NCBI GenBank assembly: GCA_027459485.1
Contig: DAIDIG010000001.1
Location: 383,989 to 447,988 of the forward strand
DNA: 64,000 nt
DNA from: Bdellovibrionales bacterium
GTDB lineage: Bacteria > Bdellovibrionota > Bdellovibrionia > Bdellovibrionales > UBA1609
Reading direction: 5' to 3'
Of this stretch, positions 61,602 through 64,000 are shown one piece after another. The position numbers and the translations under genes are program-made. Numbering within the stretch: the first letter of the stretch is position 1; the number at the start of each line of letters is the position of its first letter. The notes below the pieces were generated by a model. It did not search any database and was not told the origin of the DNA. It worked only from the letters and a program-made list of their open reading frames with translations.

Positions 61602-63431
61602 TTAGGCGGGTGTAATTGAAACCACAGTTAAGTTCGTCGGGGTCGGCGGCACACTGACAGGCGGCGGAGTCGGAGTCGGGGTCGGAGTCGGTGTAGGGGT
61701 AGGTGTGGGAGTGGGCGTCGGTGTCGGTGTTGGCGTCGGTGTCGGCGTCACTGTGCCCACAAGAGCGTTCAGTAAGCTTGGCCCCACGAACGAACCCCAG
61801 CCTGTCGACAAATCGTACCCGGCCACTGCGGGGTAAAATAAATTGGTTGTGGCATCGGCGATATCGTGAAAGAGAGTGTGATACGACGAACTTTCGCCCA
61901 ATTTGTACAAAGTCGGGTCGGCGAAACCAAGTGGGGTCAGCCCGTGACTTGCGCGCTCTTGGTTCACAAGCGCAGTAAATGCCGCCCAGATCGGGGCCGC
62001 GCAACTTGTGCCACCGAACACGGCCCAGCTGCCGCCGGTAAAAATGGCGTAGCCGGTTTGAGGGTTGGCTTCGATCGAAACGTCAGGCACCATTCGCATT
62101 GTCGTCGAACCTCGATTCGAATTGTTGGCGACACCGGCTTGCCAGCTCGGCATTTGCCAAATACTACTGATGCCGCCGCCGCCACCTTCAGCTGAATTGC
62201 CATTTGCGGCCGGGATGCCCCAACTACTTTCGCTAAGATAAGAACCGCTCGACGCCGTGGTGAGTGTCGTGCCGCCGGTCGCGACGACATACGGCTGAGA
62301 TGCCGGGTCATCCACGCTCAAGCTGGTGCCATTGTCATAGGCGCCCGAATCGCCCGACGCGGCATAAATCGTTTGCCCCTGCGCCGCCATTTGTTGAAAG
62401 ATCGTGTTTTCAGAATTTAAAAACGCCTGCGTGTTTTGCAATTCGGGGCTGCCCCATGAAGTACTGATTTGTTTGGCGATATTGTCGGAGGCGATTTTAC
62501 TGTAGACATCAATCGGCCCGGCTTCATTGTTGGGCCCTTCGTAAACCATGATTTTTGCCGCTCGAGGAGCCACCGCCATCATGAGTTCGATGTCGAGTGT
62601 CACTTCATCGGCACCTTGGCCGGTCGAGCCATTGTATCCGTCGATTAACACATTCTGCAGCGTCGGCGGTTGCCCTAAGTTAAAAGTCTGAGCGTAAGTC
62701 GAAATATCAGACGGATTGTATCCGTCGAGCTCCATGAGCCCCAATGTTTGCCCCGCGCCAGTCGCGCCTGTGGCGCCGAGCGAATAAGCGAGCTGAATGT
62801 CGGATGGCGAAAGGCCGCCGTTTGGCCCCGTCGCGAGTGGATTGAATTGCATGAGCCCCGGGTTTGGCCTCCGCCGTACATTGTGCGCGACAAAATGTGA
62901 AAAACTATTGAGGCCCAAAACCCCCGCGATTTTGGGGGCGATCAGGCTGTCGATCCGGGGGTTGGCGTTCGGCGCATAGGCCAATCCGCCATTCGCATCT
63001 TGATACTCGTGCATTTGCAGCCCGAATGCTTTTTCGACATTCGAAGATGATCCTTGAAACTGAATCGTGTTCATTGTCTCGCGTACAATTTGCAGATTGT
63101 AAATATGCAGATATTGTTCAACTTGGCCGATATCATGTTTTGTCGGGCCGAATGCCGATTGAAAATCGGGCGGCGTCAAAAATCGATGGTACATCGAATC
63201 GTTCGGGTCATATAAGCGAGCGATCAAATCTTGTAACTCTGGTTCATTTCTCAAATTCAGCACAACTGTTAAGGTCAGCGGGGTGTTTGCCGCCAATCTG
63301 CCTAGGTGGGTGGCACTTGAAAGTGCGTAATACGGGATGTGCTCCGCTTTTACCCTCGTCGTTAAAGCGGATGCTGCATTTGCCATTGCGAGCGCCGCAA
63401 AAAACAGGGCGCATTTTTGAATCGCTTTCAT
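61602..63431 (-). CDS. Sedolisin (S53) serine-carboxyl peptidase, exported
   Basis: A 609-residue secreted protease. After a signal peptide there is a pro-kumamolisin-type propeptide (about 40-180, LYDPNDSMYHRFLTPPDF), then the catalytic domain. EVTLDIELMMAVAP holds the Glu and Asp, and the Ser is in GGTSCAAPIWAA; SGDSGAY supplies the oxyanion part. A Thr-Pro linker of about 15 repeats follows, then only about 15 residues (PPTPTNLTVVSITPA), which look like the start of a fibronectin domain that is cut short. The ATG at 63431 has AGAGGGGG upstream. Confidence 0.92.
   Translation of the reverse strand: MKAIQKCALFFAALAMANAASALTTRVKAEHIPYYALSSATHLGRLAANTPLTLTVVLNLRNEPELQDLIARLYDPNDSMYHRFLTPPDFQSAFGPTKHDIGQVEQYLHIYNLQIVRETMNTIQFQGSSSNVEKAFGLQMHEYQDANGGLAYAPNANPRIDSLIAPKIAGVLGLNSFSHFVAHNVRRRPNPGLMQFNPLATGPNGGLSPSDIQLAYSLGATGATGAGQTLGLMELDGYNPSDISTYAQTFNLGQPPTLQNVLIDGYNGSTGQGADEVTLDIELMMAVAPRAAKIMVYEGPNNEAGPIDVYSKIASDNIAKQISTSWGSPELQNTQAFLNSENTIFQQMAAQGQTIYAASGDSGAYDNGTSLSVDDPASQPYVVATGGTTLTTASSGSYLSESSWGIPAANGNSAEGGGGGISSIWQMPSWQAGVANNSNRGSTTMRMVPDVSIEANPQTGYAIFTGGSWAVFGGTSCAAPIWAAFTALVNQERASHGLTPLGFADPTLYKLGESSSYHTLFHDIADATTNLFYPAVAGYDLSTGWGSFVGPSLLNALVGTVTPTPTPTPTPTPTPTPTPTPTPTPTPTPPPVSVPPTPTNLTVVSITPA
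61668..61751. repeat. Hexanucleotide repeat coding for the Thr-Pro linker
   Basis: Imperfect GGYGTN units in tandem inside the sedolisin gene. Six-base units cannot shift the frame, so this varies linker length and is not a phase-variation switch. Confidence 0.8.
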
Positions 63432-63628
63432 CTTGAACCCCCTCTGAACCACTTTGAAGACTGGACGACCGTCCAGCTCCCGCAAAATGATCAAAAAGTA
63501 GACACCTCCAAGCCGGGGCTAAGTTAAAAATGAATTGTAGAATCTCTACGAAGTAGTGGAACAGATGCGCTCGCGAGCGCTGTCCGTATTTCCGGATTTT
63601 CGGACCAGGGTTTTGGACAAATCTTGCC

Positions 63629-63668
63629 GCCAGGTTATGCCGCCGAATGAACATCGAATTAACCTGGC
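63629..63668. promoter_or_regulatory. 9-bp perfect inverted repeat, possible operator
   Basis: GCCAGGTTA (63629-63637) and TAACCTGGC (63660-63668) are exact inverted copies with a 22-base spacer, about three helical turns centre to centre. They lie between the divergent sedolisin gene and the next gene. A second palindrome, GCGCTCGCGAGCGC, is at 63567-63580. Confidence 0.35.
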
Positions 63669-63720
63669 TGCTATTTGGCATAGACGTTGCTTTTCGAGAT
63701 TGCAGAAACAAGGGAGGATC

Positions 63721-64000
63721 ATGTCGAAATGCCCACACTTTAACTTAAAACTTGTAGGTCTTGGACTGCTCTTATGTTCAACAGTGGCGTTGAATTCAAC
63801 CCCGGCGCATGCCCAATTGAGTGTTTGTTACCTCGGTATGCAGAATTCGATTTCGAGCGCGCAAATCGATGAATCGAATATGCAACCGGCGCTTTACTTA
63901 AATGACGGTTATCGGTTTTACGATGCCAGCGAAATGTCATGCCAAGACGTTCATCGAATAGAAGCGGGGATTGCGACGGTGGTTTTTTCGTTGTCGATTG
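63721..64000 (+). CDS. Exported protein, 3' partial at window edge
   Basis: The frame is open from the ATG at 63721 to the end of the window (93 codons). AAGGGAGG precedes the ATG at good spacing. The N-terminus is a signal peptide (LVGLGLLLCSTVALNSTPAHA) and the mature protein begins QLSVCYLGM. No family can be told from this fragment. It is divergent from the sedolisin gene. Confidence 0.7.
   Translation, partial: MSKCPHFNLKLVGLGLLLCSTVALNSTPAHAQLSVCYLGMQNSISSAQIDESNMQPALYLNDGYRFYDASEMSCQDVHRIEAGIATVVFSLSI

Noticed and set aside
61668-61751. Tandem repeat considered as CRISPR or phase-variation switch
   Set aside because: Units are six bases with no spacers and cannot change the reading frame.

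Overview
The window looks like chromosome of a Gram-negative, Bdellovibrio-like bacterium (Bdellovibrionota or a close relative). The grounds are an alternative complex III operon, a bacterial mevalonate pathway coupled to ribosomal protein genes, TTG/GTG starts, and a very large set of exported peptidases, wall hydrolases, Cys-rich prepilins and lipoproteins. This assignment is inferred from gene content only.

0-26.5 kb is a compact housekeeping block. It opens with a partial EF-hand protein, a GNAT-like protein coupled to a PduO-type cobalamin adenosyltransferase, and a divergent N-formylglutamate amidohydrolase-like gene overlapping a ResB/CcsA cytochrome c maturation pair. The complete alternative complex III operon actABCDEF follows (6.8-14.2 kb). 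Then comes thrS-infC-(inserted reverse exported gene)-rpmI-rplT, where infC appears to start at an AUC codon. rplT overlaps a mevalonate-to-IPP/DMAPP cluster (fni, mvaA, phosphomevalonate kinase, mvaD, mevalonate kinase), which runs on with overlapping frames into an unknown gene, an MFS transporter and a patatin-like lipase. A tRNA-Ser(CGA) closes the block.

26.5-42 kb is accessory and partly decayed. It holds a DUF4160/ribbon-helix-helix toxin-antitoxin-like pair, a gene-poor 570 bp stretch with an 11-bp iteron array and a palindrome, a truncated-looking lipoprotein, and a PilV-like prepilin. Next is an exported protein with a RelA/SpoT-synthetase-like C-terminus that converges, three bases apart, on an exported protein resembling a degenerate RelA/SpoT HD hydrolase. 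A reverse-strand operon of large prepilin-like adhesins follows (40.7-33.1 kb); one has a C-terminal peptidase S74 intramolecular chaperone domain. Remnants of duplicated genes lie at 29.7 kb and 32.5 kb, and an IS-end-like repeat at 40.8 kb.

42-64 kb is dominated by genes for exported proteins: two L,D-transpeptidase-family enzymes, a SleB-like wall hydrolase, NHL- and BNR/GH74-like propeller lipoproteins, a cytochrome c, a trypsin-like protease, an exported RelE-like protein, a matrixin-like metalloprotease, a TPR-like lipoprotein, a TraB-like protein and a sedolisin. dinB and a GNAT gene are the main cytoplasmic exceptions. Together these resemble a toolkit for attacking or remodelling another cell's envelope, though no gene here proves predation.
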